NCBI RefSeq assembly: GCF_028331445.1
Contig: NZ_JAQMHX010000001.1
Coordinates: 62,001-126,000, forward strand
Source of the DNA: Candidatus Phyllobacterium onerii
GTDB taxonomy: Bacteria; Pseudomonadota; Alphaproteobacteria; Rhizobiales; Rhizobiaceae
Direction of reading: 5' to 3'
DNA: 64,000 bases
Below are positions 14,586-22,878 of this stretch, one piece after another (the stretch's first letter is position 1; each line of letters opens with the position of its first letter). Made by a program: the position numbers and the translations under genes. The notes beneath the pieces were generated by a model. That model made no database searches and was not told the DNA's origin. It saw nothing but the letters and a program-made list of their open reading frames with translations.

Positions 14586-16931
14586 ATGGGTGTTGAAGGT
14601 ATCGGAGCACGTGTTCTTCGCAAAGAAGACAGAAGATTTATCACTGGCAAGGGCCGCTATACTGACGATATGTCCGTACCGGGCATGAAGCATGCTGCCT
14701 TCGTGCGCAGCCCCCACGCTCACGCGAAAATCACCGGCATCGATGTTGAAACAGCGAAGAAGATGCCCGGCGTCATTGGCGTTCTGACAGGTGCGGAACT
14801 GAAGGCGGACGGCATCGGCAATCTCATTTGCGGCTGGATGATCCATTCCAAAGACGGAACGCCAATGAAGATGGGCGCTTGGTCGCCGCTTGCCACCGAC
14901 GCGGTGCGTTATGTGGGCGATGCGGTCGTTATCGTAATTGCTGATACGAAGGGGCAGGCGCGTGATGCCGCCGAGGCGGTCGACGTGTCATACGAAGAGC
15001 TTCCGGTCGTTGTGAAGACTGCCGAAGCCCTCAACGAAGGTGCGCCGCAACTTCATTCGGAAGCGCCAGGCAATCTGATTTTTGATTGGGACATCGGGGA
15101 TGAAAAGGCCACGAATGATGCTTTCGCAGGCGCCGCGCATGTCACCAAGATGGATATTGTCAATGGCCGCCTTGTTCCTAATGCGATCGAACCGCGTGCC
15201 ACGCTCGGGGTCTACGACGCTGGAGAAGATCACTATACGTGTTGGACGACGTCTCAAAATCCACATGTTGCGCGCTTGGTTTTGAGCGCATTTTATAATG
15301 TCGCGCCGGAGAACAAGCTGCGCGTCATCGCCCCGGACGTCGGAGGCGGCTTCGGATCGAAGATCTTCATTTATCCTGAAGAACTCATTTGCCTCTGGGC
15401 ATCGAAAAAGACCGGAGTTCCGGTCAAATGGGTGGCCGACCGGACCGAAAGTTTCCTGGCGGATGCGCATGGTCGTGACCACGTCACGCATGCGGAATTA
15501 GCCTTTGACCAGGATAATAAAATCCTTGGTCTCAAAGTGCAGACGATCGCCAATCTTGGCGCTTACATGTCGCTATTCTCGAGCTCCGTGCCGACCTATC
15601 TTTATGCCACGCTTCTCTCTGGCCAATACGACATTCCGGCGATCCACGCCAATGTGAAAGCCGTTTATACCAACACGGCGCCAGTCGATGCCTATCGCGG
15701 AGCCGGGCGACCGGAAGCAAGCTTTGTGCTCGAGCGCATCATGGAAACCGCAGCGCGCGAATTGAAGGTTTCTCCGGCAGAGCTTCGGCGAAAAAATTTC
15801 ATCCGTACTTTCCCGCACCAGACACCGGTAATCATGAACTATGACGCAGGTGATTTCGACGCGACCCTCGATGCCGGGCTGAAAGCTGCCGACTATGAGG
15901 GATTCGAGAAGCGCCGCGAGGAGGCCGCCAAGCGTGGCAAGCTCCGCGGTATCGGTTTGAGCTGCTACATCGAGGCCTGCGGCATTGCACCTTCCGCGGC
16001 AGTCGGCTCTCTTGGGGCAGGCGTGGGTCTGTGGGAGAGCGCGGAAGTCAGGGTTAACGCGATTGGCACGATCGAAATTCTGACTGGCTCCCATTCGCAC
16101 GGTCAAGGACACGAGACAACGTTTGCCCAATTGGCTACCGAGCGTTTCGGTGTTCCGATCGAGAGCGTTTCCATCGTTCATGGAGATACGGACAAGGTGC
16201 AGATGGGGATGGGGACCTATGGCTCGCGTTCCGGCGCGGTCGGAATGTCGGCCGTCGTCAAGGCTTTGGATAAGGTGGAAGCCAAGGCAAAGAAAATTGC
16301 TGCCCATCTCCTCGAAGCAGATGAAGCCGATATCGAGATCAAGGACGGTGATGTCAGAGTCGCTGGCACCGACAAGTCGCTGCCATGGTTTCAGGTAGCG
16401 CTTGCGGCCTACACCGCCCACAATCTTCCTTCCGGCATGGAGCCGGGATTGAAAGAGGGTGCGTTCTACGATCCATCCAACTTCACGTTCCCAGGCGGCT
16501 GTCATATCTGCGAAGTGGAAGTCGATCCTGAGACGGGTGTGACCGAGATAATTCAGTTTGTTGCTGCGGATGATTTCGGCAAGATCATCAACCCGATGAT
16601 CGTCGAAGGACAGGTCCACGGGGGACTGGCTCAAGGCATCGGCCAAGCACTGCTGGAAGGCACGCACTATGACGATACGGGGCAGCTGCTAACTGCGAGC
16701 TTCATGGACTACACCATGCCGCGCGCGCAGAACCTGCCGTCGTTTAATATCATGACGACGGAAACGCCCTGCCCATCAAATCCGCTCGGAATCAAGGGGT
16801 GCGGCGAGGCGGGAGCAATTGGTTCGCCGCCCGCCGTGATCAACGCCATCACTGATGCGATCCGCAACAACAATCTGACCATGCCGGCGACGCCGCAAAC
16901 TGTGTGGAATGCCATCCAGGCTGCGAAGTGA
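14586..16931 (+). CDS. coxL: Form II carbon monoxide dehydrogenase-like molybdenum large subunit
   Basis: A 781-residue molybdopterin-binding subunit (GARVLRKEDRRFITGKGRYT at the N-terminus, then the aldehyde oxidase/xanthine dehydrogenase fold). The active-site loop reads AYRGAGRPEA (near residue 370), the form II signature, not the AYRCSFR loop of proven CO dehydrogenases, which carries the Cys that binds copper. GQGHETTFAQL and KGCGEAGAIGSPPAV, with the catalytic Glu near the C-terminus, are present. Form II enzymes oxidise CO poorly or not at all; many probably act on other substrates. I chose ATG 14586 with a GGGAG nearby; a longer start at 14520 has no family similarity. Confidence 0.92.
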   Translation: MGVEGIGARVLRKEDRRFITGKGRYTDDMSVPGMKHAAFVRSPHAHAKITGIDVETAKKMPGVIGVLTGAELKADGIGNLICGWMIHSKDGTPMKMGAWSPLATDAVRYVGDAVVIVIADTKGQARDAAEAVDVSYEELPVVVKTAEALNEGAPQLHSEAPGNLIFDWDIGDEKATNDAFAGAAHVTKMDIVNGRLVPNAIEPRATLGVYDAGEDHYTCWTTSQNPHVARLVLSAFYNVAPENKLRVIAPDVGGGFGSKIFIYPEELICLWASKKTGVPVKWVADRTESFLADAHGRDHVTHAELAFDQDNKILGLKVQTIANLGAYMSLFSSSVPTYLYATLLSGQYDIPAIHANVKAVYTNTAPVDAYRGAGRPEASFVLERIMETAARELKVSPAELRRKNFIRTFPHQTPVIMNYDAGDFDATLDAGLKAADYEGFEKRREEAAKRGKLRGIGLSCYIEACGIAPSAAVGSLGAGVGLWESAEVRVNAIGTIEILTGSHSHGQGHETTFAQLATERFGVPIESVSIVHGDTDKVQMGMGTYGSRSGAVGMSAVVKALDKVEAKAKKIAAHLLEADEADIEIKDGDVRVAGTDKSLPWFQVALAAYTAHNLPSGMEPGLKEGAFYDPSNFTFPGGCHICEVEVDPETGVTEIIQFVAADDFGKIINPMIVEGQVHGGLAQGIGQALLEGTHYDDTGQLLTASFMDYTMPRAQNLPSFNIMTTETPCPSNPLGIKGCGEAGAIGSPPAVINAITDAIRNNNLTMPATPQTVWNAIQAAK

Positions 16932-16943
16932 GGGGAAATCATC

Positions 16944-17753
16944 ATGTATGAGACACAGTATCATCGCGCTGCCTCCGTTGAAGAGGCTGCAAGACTGATG
17001 GGTGAGGCCGAAGATGGCAAATTCCTAGCTGGTGGGATGACCCTAATTCCAACCATGAAGCAGCGTCTGGCGTCACCTAGCGATCTTATAGATCTCAGGA
17101 GAATCGAAGCGTTGAAAGGCGTCACGGTCGATGGCCGCACCGTGCGGATTGGCGCGGTCACGACACATTACGATGTCTCGACCAATGAGGAGCTCGCAAA
17201 GATTTGCCCAGCCATTGCCAATCTCGCTAGCCATATTGGCGATCCGCAGGTGCGAAACATGGGCACAATTGGAGGGTCGATCGCCAACAACGATCCGGCT
17301 GCTGACTACCCCTCGGCCCTGTTGGCGCTCGATGCGACGATAATCACCACCCAACGCTCCTTGCCCGCGTCGGACTTCTTTGTCGGCCTATTCGAAACGG
17401 CCCTTGAGCCAAACGAGATTATTGTGGCCGTGGAATTCGTTGCACCTGACAAAGCTGCCTACAAAAAATTCCCAAATCCGGCTTCACTTTATGCAATGGC
17501 CGGTGTTTTCGTTGCCAAATCGGGCGACAATATCCGTGTTGCTGTAACAGGCGCAGGCGAGGGCGGCGTTTTTCGTCTCAAGGATGCAGAGAGAGCACTC
17601 GCCGGAAACTTTAGCCCCTCGGCGCTGGATAGTCTCGCGGTGGATCCGGACGTACTCCTTTCCGACATGCATGCTTCCGCCGACTATCGTGCCAATCTGG
17701 TCAAGGTCATGGCGAAGCGTGCTATAGCGGAGATCACGAACAGGCCGATGTGA
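16944..17753 (+). CDS. coxM: Form II carbon monoxide dehydrogenase-like FAD subunit
   Basis: A 269-residue FAD-binding subunit of the molybdenum hydroxylase. FLAGGMTLIPTMKQRLASP (about 28-46) carries the flavin motif corresponding to AGGHSLLP, and RNMGTIGGSIANNDPAADYP (near 105-124) the second FAD loop. It takes electrons from the iron-sulfur subunit and hands them to an acceptor such as quinone. It starts 12 bases after coxL and ends the operon. No coxD, coxE, coxF or coxG maturation genes follow; the next gene is convergent. Confidence 0.92.
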   Translation: MYETQYHRAASVEEAARLMGEAEDGKFLAGGMTLIPTMKQRLASPSDLIDLRRIEALKGVTVDGRTVRIGAVTTHYDVSTNEELAKICPAIANLASHIGDPQVRNMGTIGGSIANNDPAADYPSALLALDATIITTQRSLPASDFFVGLFETALEPNEIIVAVEFVAPDKAAYKKFPNPASLYAMAGVFVAKSGDNIRVAVTGAGEGGVFRLKDAERALAGNFSPSALDSLAVDPDVLLSDMHASADYRANLVKVMAKRAIAEITNRPM

Positions 17754-17785
17754 GACGGACATCCCTCGTCGTGGCGACAGCACCG

Positions 17786-18748
17786 CTAAGCTGCACAAAG
17801 CGCCGTCTTTGCCGCGCGATATTCACGTTCCAGGCGGGCGATAAGATCGGCAGCAGGAGCGATTTCCTTGACGGCCGCAATACCCTGACCGCATCCCCAA
17901 ATGTCTTTCCAGGCCTTGGCGCCGGTCGTCGCTGCCTCGAAGTCCATTTTGGACGGATCAGCCTCGGGCAAATGGTCCGGGTCCATTCCGGCCTTGGCTA
18001 TCGATGGCTTCAGATAATTTCCATGAATCCCAGTGAAATAATTTGAATATACGATATCAGAAGAACTGGAATCGACGATCATCTGTTTATAGTCATCGCC
18101 AGCGCGCGCTTCTGTGGTGGTAATAAAGGGCGAGCCGATATAGGCAAGGTCGGCACCCATGGCCTGAGCTGCCAGAATGGCGCGGCCGGTCGCGATGGCA
18201 CCCGACAGCAATAAAGGCCCATCGAACCACTCACGGATTTCCTGGACAAGCGCGAACGGAGAGAGCATTCCCGCATGGCCTCCCGCACCTGCTGCGACCG
18301 CTATTAACCCATCCGCGCCTTTGCGAATGGCTGAATTCGCATGGCGGTTGTTGATGATGTCGTGAAGGACAATACCACCGTACGAGTGGATGGCCTCGTT
18401 CACCTCCGGCACCGCTCCCAACGATGAGATAACGATGGGAACTTTGTATTTTACGCACATCATCAAATCGTGTTCGAGCCGCTTGTTCGAGCGGTGTACA
18501 ATCTGATTCACGGCAAACGGCGCAGCAGGGCAGTCGGGGTTTTTCTCGTCATGATCGCGTAAGCCTTCCGTAATCTCTGCCAGCCACTCGTCGAGCTGTG
18601 CTTCGGGGCGGGCATTCAAAGCCGGAAAAGATCCAACAATTCCCGCCTTGCACTGTGCGAGTACGAGCGCGGGATGTGAAATGATGAACAACGGAGCGCC
18701 AACCACCGGAATTCGCAACTTCGACTTCAAAATATCCGGCAAGGCCAT
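17786..18748 (-). CDS. Nitronate monooxygenase family protein (2-nitropropane dioxygenase)
   Basis: A 320-residue FMN TIM-barrel enzyme. RIPVVGAPLFIISHPALVLA is the N-terminal FMN site, and AVAAGAGGHAGMLSPFALVQ (near 150-165) has the GGHAG motif whose His is catalytic in class I enzymes; GAIATGRAILAAQAMGADLA is the phosphate-binding part. Members oxidise alkyl nitronates such as propionate-3-nitronate; some relatives are enoyl reductases. ATG 18748 has GGAG 7 bases upstream; the longer start at 18829 would cross the operator. A motif 13 bases upstream matches the operator of the beta-oxidation operon at 26499, so it is probably controlled by the same acyl-CoA-linked regulator. Confidence 0.88.
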   Translation of the reverse strand: MALPDILKSKLRIPVVGAPLFIISHPALVLAQCKAGIVGSFPALNARPEAQLDEWLAEITEGLRDHDEKNPDCPAAPFAVNQIVHRSNKRLEHDLMMCVKYKVPIVISSLGAVPEVNEAIHSYGGIVLHDIINNRHANSAIRKGADGLIAVAAGAGGHAGMLSPFALVQEIREWFDGPLLLSGAIATGRAILAAQAMGADLAYIGSPFITTTEARAGDDYKQMIVDSSSSDIVYSNYFTGIHGNYLKPSIAKAGMDPDHLPEADPSKMDFEAATTGAKAWKDIWGCGQGIAAVKEIAPAADLIARLEREYRAAKTALCAA

Positions 18749-18760
18749 TGTCCATCTCCA

Positions 18761-18788
18761 AATTTTGACGTTAGCGTAAACGTAATTT
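18761..18788. promoter_or_regulatory. Imperfect palindrome shared with the beta-oxidation operon
   Basis: AATTTTGACGTTA, then GCGT, then AAACGTAATTT lies directly upstream of the nitronate monooxygenase start. Read on the other strand, it shares ACGTTTACGC and AACGTCAAAATTT with the perfect palindrome at 26499-26528, differing by one base between these blocks. A common transcription factor is inferred. Confidence 0.65.
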
Positions 18789-18913
18789 GCTTTACCAGAG
18801 CTGATGCATTGGGGGCAAGTGAAAGGCAAGTGATACTATGATCGAGCGGTGGTGCAGCGTTTCGAACAATAGCGTTCATAATTCGAAACGGCCATCATTG
18901 CGCCGCGCGAGTC

Positions 18914-20026
18914 TTGAATAAGCAGCGAGATGCGTTATGGCTAGCCAATCATGGGAGCCGTGTTGAAGGGATAATTGTCGAGTTGGAAGCAATCGAGCAA
19001 GCGATCAGGAATGCGTTGGCCAAAGTCGATGTCGGGAGCCCTGCGATTCGGCAGAAGGTTTACGAATCGGCTTGGGGAGCGCATGAGCGTTCGCTTGCGG
19101 CAAACGGGGCGTTGGACGATGGGCAACGGGACGAACGCCGCGAACGGCTAAAGGACGCAATCACCAGGATCGAAAAAGAAGTTCAGACAACTGGCTCGAT
19201 CGCGCCTCCGGTGCCAGCGCCAGTTGTTGAAAGGCGTGAACCAGTGCTTTCGCAGTCTGCGACAAGGATCGAACCAACGATTGATGTTGGACGGGAACCT
19301 GAACTTGACGCACCGGAACTGGTATCGGATGGACCTGTTACTGCCGACAATTATCGCCCGGACCGTCTGCGCCCACGGCTGAAGCGAAACATGGAACGCA
19401 AAAAGGCGAGCGGCCTGACAAAATTTGTTATCATTCTTGCGATCCTGGCCCTAGCGCTCGGTCTGCTTTGGCTTGTTGCTTCCGGAATCATTAATTCGAA
19501 GCCGTCCAGCATCCCGCCAAGTACCGGCAATCCGGCCGTAAGCGGTAGCCATGAGCCGCTGAAGGAAGGCGAGTTGTCGCCTGAGGGTAGCTGGATTACG
19601 ATTTTCGATCCGTCCGATACAACGCAGGTATCTGTCGCCGGACGGGCGACGGCAACGATCGGTGGTGATCAGGTAGAGAAGTATCTACGTATCAAGTCGC
19701 CTGGTGAAGCCGATGAAGTTAGTTTCCAGGTCGGCCAAGGCGTTCTCGAACAGCTTGCCGGTAAAAACACGATGTTCGATATCGTGGCCAAGAGCGAAGA
19801 TGGTGCCAGGACGCAAATGGCGGTGAGCTGCGACTTCAGGGATCTGGGTGATTGCGGACGCACGCGTTTCGATGTTTCCGATGCGAGCAGCGAGTATCTG
19901 GTGCAGAAGCAATTTCCGGCGGACAAGAAACCGGTTGCGGGCGGCGCGATCAAGATCAATTCGGATATAACCCAGGCCGGAAAGTCGGTCGATATCATCT
20001 CGATACGCGTCCAGGTCACGAATTAG
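18914..20026 (+). CDS. Single-pass membrane protein of unknown function
   Basis: A 370-residue protein with a helical cytoplasmic part (EGIIVELEAIEQAIRNALAK, about 15-45), a Pro/Glu-rich linker (about 95-165), one membrane helix (FVIILAILALALGLLWLVAS, near 172-191) and a periplasmic beta-rich domain (about 215-370, GSWITIFDPSDTTQVSVAGR). I do not recognise the family. The frame begins at TTG 18914 with no good ribosome site, and no in-frame ATG exists before the helical part, so the start is uncertain. It is followed after 6 bases by the TPR-methyltransferase gene, which suggests a shared transcript. Confidence 0.7.
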   Translation: MNKQRDALWLANHGSRVEGIIVELEAIEQAIRNALAKVDVGSPAIRQKVYESAWGAHERSLAANGALDDGQRDERRERLKDAITRIEKEVQTTGSIAPPVPAPVVERREPVLSQSATRIEPTIDVGREPELDAPELVSDGPVTADNYRPDRLRPRLKRNMERKKASGLTKFVIILAILALALGLLWLVASGIINSKPSSIPPSTGNPAVSGSHEPLKEGELSPEGSWITIFDPSDTTQVSVAGRATATIGGDQVEKYLRIKSPGEADEVSFQVGQGVLEQLAGKNTMFDIVAKSEDGARTQMAVSCDFRDLGDCGRTRFDVSDASSEYLVQKQFPADKKPVAGGAIKINSDITQAGKSVDIISIRVQVTN

Positions 20027-20032
20027 AAGAAG

Positions 20033-20947
20033 ATGGAGCGCGCGTTTCTATCTTCTGGCGATCTGATTGCCGACCGCCGTGCCTCCTATGCTGATATGCT
20101 ATTCGAAACCGGAGACTATGGTGCGGCTGCCGACCTCATGCGGCAAGCACTGGAGATAACTCCCAATTGGGCTGCCGGCCTTTTTCGGGTTGGCGAGATG
20201 CATGAGGCGGCGGGGCAGGGTGATGCGGCTGCTGAAGCTTGGCGCAAATTGCTGCAGCTCGATCCAGACGATCGCTTTGGCGCAGGATTGAAGCTCGCAG
20301 CAACCGGCCACGCTGCCGTACCGGAAACGCCGCCGACAGCCTATGTCGAAACCCTATTCGACGCTTATGCGCCAACCTTTGAAACAGCGCTTTTGGAGAG
20401 GCTGGAGTATCGCGTCCCCGAATTGCTGGCGAACGCCATCAAGGTGGCTGCGCCGGAACGGCGTTTCCGCTCCGTGCTTGATCTTGGCTGCGGTACCGGC
20501 CTGATGGGTCCGTATTTCCGCGCCGATGCCGATGAACTGGGCGGCGTGGACCTCTCCGAAGCCATGCTGCAGAAGGCTGCCGAAAAACAAGTTTATGACA
20601 CTCTTATCAAAGGCGATGTCAACGAACTCGATACGCCTGCCCAAAGCGCCGATCTCGTCATTGCGGCGGATGTCTTTGTCTATGTCGGTGATCTCCACCG
20701 TGCCTTCCACAATGTCGCCGGGGCCTTGGTCCCGGATGGGTTGTTCGCATTTTCCGTTGAGAACCATTCGAGCGACAATGAGCTGATCCTGCAGCCATCG
20801 CTACGTTACACCCATTCCGAAAGCTACGTTCGGCGGGTCCTGGCGGAGAATTCCATGACATTGGTAAGTTTGCAGCAGGAGACCATCCGTCTTGATCGGG
20901 GCGAACCCTTGCAAGGGCTTATTGTCGTCGCGAAGCCCGACATCTGA
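20033..20947 (+). CDS. TPR-containing class I SAM-dependent methyltransferase
   Basis: A 304-residue protein. About 1-85 form tetratricopeptide-like helices (DMLFETGDYGAAADLMRQAL, RVGEMHEAAGQGDAAAEAWR). Residues from about 145 form a class I methyltransferase: motif I SVLDLGCGTGLMGPYF binds S-adenosylmethionine, GVDLSEAMLQKA follows, then DLVIAADVFVYVGDL. TPR-methyltransferases of this kind modify proteins or small molecules; no target can be read. It lies 6 bases after the membrane protein gene and abuts the TIGR02186 gene stop to stop with no spacer. Confidence 0.85.
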   Translation: MERAFLSSGDLIADRRASYADMLFETGDYGAAADLMRQALEITPNWAAGLFRVGEMHEAAGQGDAAAEAWRKLLQLDPDDRFGAGLKLAATGHAAVPETPPTAYVETLFDAYAPTFETALLERLEYRVPELLANAIKVAAPERRFRSVLDLGCGTGLMGPYFRADADELGGVDLSEAMLQKAAEKQVYDTLIKGDVNELDTPAQSADLVIAADVFVYVGDLHRAFHNVAGALVPDGLFAFSVENHSSDNELILQPSLRYTHSESYVRRVLAENSMTLVSLQQETIRLDRGEPLQGLIVVAKPDI

Positions 20948-21742
20948 TTAATCTTTGCGGAATACCAGTCGTCCCATCCAACCAGTCACGACGGCAAGGA
21001 ACACGGCGAAAAGACCGTAAAGCAGGCTGTATTGATTGGCGGCGCGGTAGATGCGGAACTCCAGCCCCGCTTTGACAATGTTGAGGCTCGTCGAGCTTTC
21101 ACGCAAGAACTCACCATTGCGAAACAGATATGCGCGAGCAATGTGTTTGCCCACAGGCACGTTGGCGGGCAATGAGAGGGTCGCACGGAACAACGTGGAT
21201 GACAGGAATTGCACGTCGCCAGGGCGTTGATTGTATAGACGCTGTTTGAGCTTCAGCCGGGGCAACTCCTTAGTGAACTCCTTCAGGGATTCGCTCGATC
21301 CGAATCCGTCAGGTATTGGCTCGTAGAAGATATTATTGACCCCCAGGCTGAGCTGGCCGAATATTTTCGGCGTTGCTATATCCTGCAGATTGCGGGTTGA
21401 TGCGAGCGAATAGGATGCCGGAATGTGTTGGAATGATACGGATTCCGCGTTGACCCAAATGCCAAAAAATCTGTCCTTGCGTCGCACGACAAAATCCCTC
21501 TCGGGACCTTCCAGTACCACAACGATATCATAACGACCTTGCCGCTGGATCAGCGGATCAGCATTGTCCAACGCACCGAAAACCGTCAGGTCAGTGCCTC
21601 GGAAACCGGATGTGATCGCGATCGTATCGGTCGAGAGGCCGATTTCAACGGTTTCCTTGTTGCCAGGCAATTGCTGTGCACGGGCCTGTTGTCCCGCAGC
21701 GAGCGCAATGATCAGAATTAGAGCAGCGGCTGGCGTATTCAT
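20948..21742 (-). CDS. TIGR02186-type membrane-anchored periplasmic protein
   Basis: A 264-residue protein with a cleavable-looking N-terminal signal (ALILIIALAAGQQARAQQLP), a beta-rich periplasmic body (VEIGLSTDTIAITSGFRGTD, VVVLEGPERDFVVRRKDRFF, GIWVNAESVSF) and a C-terminal membrane helix (SLLYGLFAVFLAVVTGWMGR) with a basic end. This matches the family of conserved proteins encoded beside TauE/SafE transporters in alphaproteobacteria. Its gene overlaps the transporter gene by 4 bases. It may be the periplasmic partner of the transporter; that is inferred from linkage only. Confidence 0.8.
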   Translation of the reverse strand: MNTPAAALILIIALAAGQQARAQQLPGNKETVEIGLSTDTIAITSGFRGTDLTVFGALDNADPLIQRQGRYDIVVVLEGPERDFVVRRKDRFFGIWVNAESVSFQHIPASYSLASTRNLQDIATPKIFGQLSLGVNNIFYEPIPDGFGSSESLKEFTKELPRLKLKQRLYNQRPGDVQFLSSTLFRATLSLPANVPVGKHIARAYLFRNGEFLRESSTSLNIVKAGLEFRIYRAANQYSLLYGLFAVFLAVVTGWMGRLVFRKD

Positions 21743-22692
21743 TGCACTGCCCTCGTGGCCAGCGCAATGCTGATCGAATAAACGTCATCGGGTGTGACAA
21801 AGAGTTCGATGGCAAGGCGCAGGCCAACGGCCAGAACCAGCATGGCCAACAGCGCGCGCAATTGTTCGCCGCGCAATTTCTGGCCGATGCGAGCGCCGTA
21901 TTGGGCGCCGATCACTCCCCCCGTCATCAAAAGCATCGCCAGTACGATATCGACTGATTGATTGGTCGTTGCCTGCATGACAGTGGTGAAGGCCGTGACG
22001 AAAACGATCTGATAGAGGGAGGTCCCGATAACCACGTTTGTCGGCACCTTCAGTAGGTAAATCATCGCGGGAACCATGATAAAGCCGCCGCCGACGCCCA
22101 TGATCGACGAGAGAAACCCTATGGCTCCACCGAGCACCAAAACGGGGATGATGCTCACATAGATCTTCGAGGCGCGGAACCGCATCTTGAAAGGCAGGCG
22201 GTGTACCCAATTATGCTGGCCCGGCTTCTTCAGATTGGAGAGCTGGCCAGCTCTCGTCCTTCGCATGGCCTGAAGGCTTTCATACAACATCAGACCGCCA
22301 ACGGTGCTAAGAAAGACGACATAGAGAAGCGACACTATGAGATCGAGCTGGCCAAGTTCGCGCAACAGAACAAAGACATAAATACCGACGCCTGCACCGG
22401 CGATGCCGCCTACAACCAGCAACGAACCTAGCTTGACGTCGAGTGTGCCGCGTTTGAAATGGGTAAGAGCTCCGCTGAATGACGAAGCAATGACCTGGTT
22501 TGCGCCAGTAGCGACCGCAACAGCAGGTGGAATATTATAAAAGATGAGAAGCGGCGTTATCAAAAAACCGCCGCCAACGCCAAACATACCCGATAAAAAT
22601 CCTACCGCCGCGCCCATAAAAAATAGCACGAAGACATTGACCGAAATCTCGGCGATAGGCAGGTAAATACCCAATGCGAACCCCAAACCCAT
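21739..22692 (-). CDS. TauE/SafE family sulfite or organosulfur exporter
   Basis: A 317-residue membrane protein with about eight helices. The family motif FLSGMFGVGGGFLITPLLIFY appears near the N-terminus and is repeated in the second half as FLSSIMGVGGGFIMVPAMIY; ANQVIASSFSGALTHFKRG follows the first. TauE/SafE proteins export sulfite, sulfoacetate or related anions. I prefer ATG 22692 over the GTG at 22722; neither has a strong ribosome site. The 3' end overlaps the TIGR02186 gene, so the two are translated together. No sulfur oxidation genes are nearby. Confidence 0.87.
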   Translation of the reverse strand: MGLGFALGIYLPIAEISVNVFVLFFMGAAVGFLSGMFGVGGGFLITPLLIFYNIPPAVAVATGANQVIASSFSGALTHFKRGTLDVKLGSLLVVGGIAGAGVGIYVFVLLRELGQLDLIVSLLYVVFLSTVGGLMLYESLQAMRRTRAGQLSNLKKPGQHNWVHRLPFKMRFRASKIYVSIIPVLVLGGAIGFLSSIMGVGGGFIMVPAMIYLLKVPTNVVIGTSLYQIVFVTAFTTVMQATTNQSVDIVLAMLLMTGGVIGAQYGARIGQKLRGEQLRALLAMLVLAVGLRLAIELFVTPDDVYSISIALATRAVQ

Positions 22693-22878
22693 TGTGGCGT
22701 CAGGACACCGTCGTAGCACCACAATGATAGCAATTCTTTAAGGTTTCTTGCCCGCTTGCCGGGCTCAAGTCAAATTCTGACTGAGGGCCCTAATACATTG
22801 CGGTTTAAACGCGAATCCCTGTGTCGCAATAGCATTGTTATAATGGTTTTAAGAGAGAAACTTATCCCCTTGGCAAGG

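Noticed and set aside
15573-16667. Long open frame (364 codons) on the minus strand inside coxL
   Set aside because: It is antisense to a clear molybdenum hydroxylase and its product has no family features; high-GC genes often leave such frames open.
14013-17753. True (form I) CO dehydrogenase
   Set aside because: The active-site loop is AYRGAGR, not AYRCSFR, and the gene order is S-L-M.
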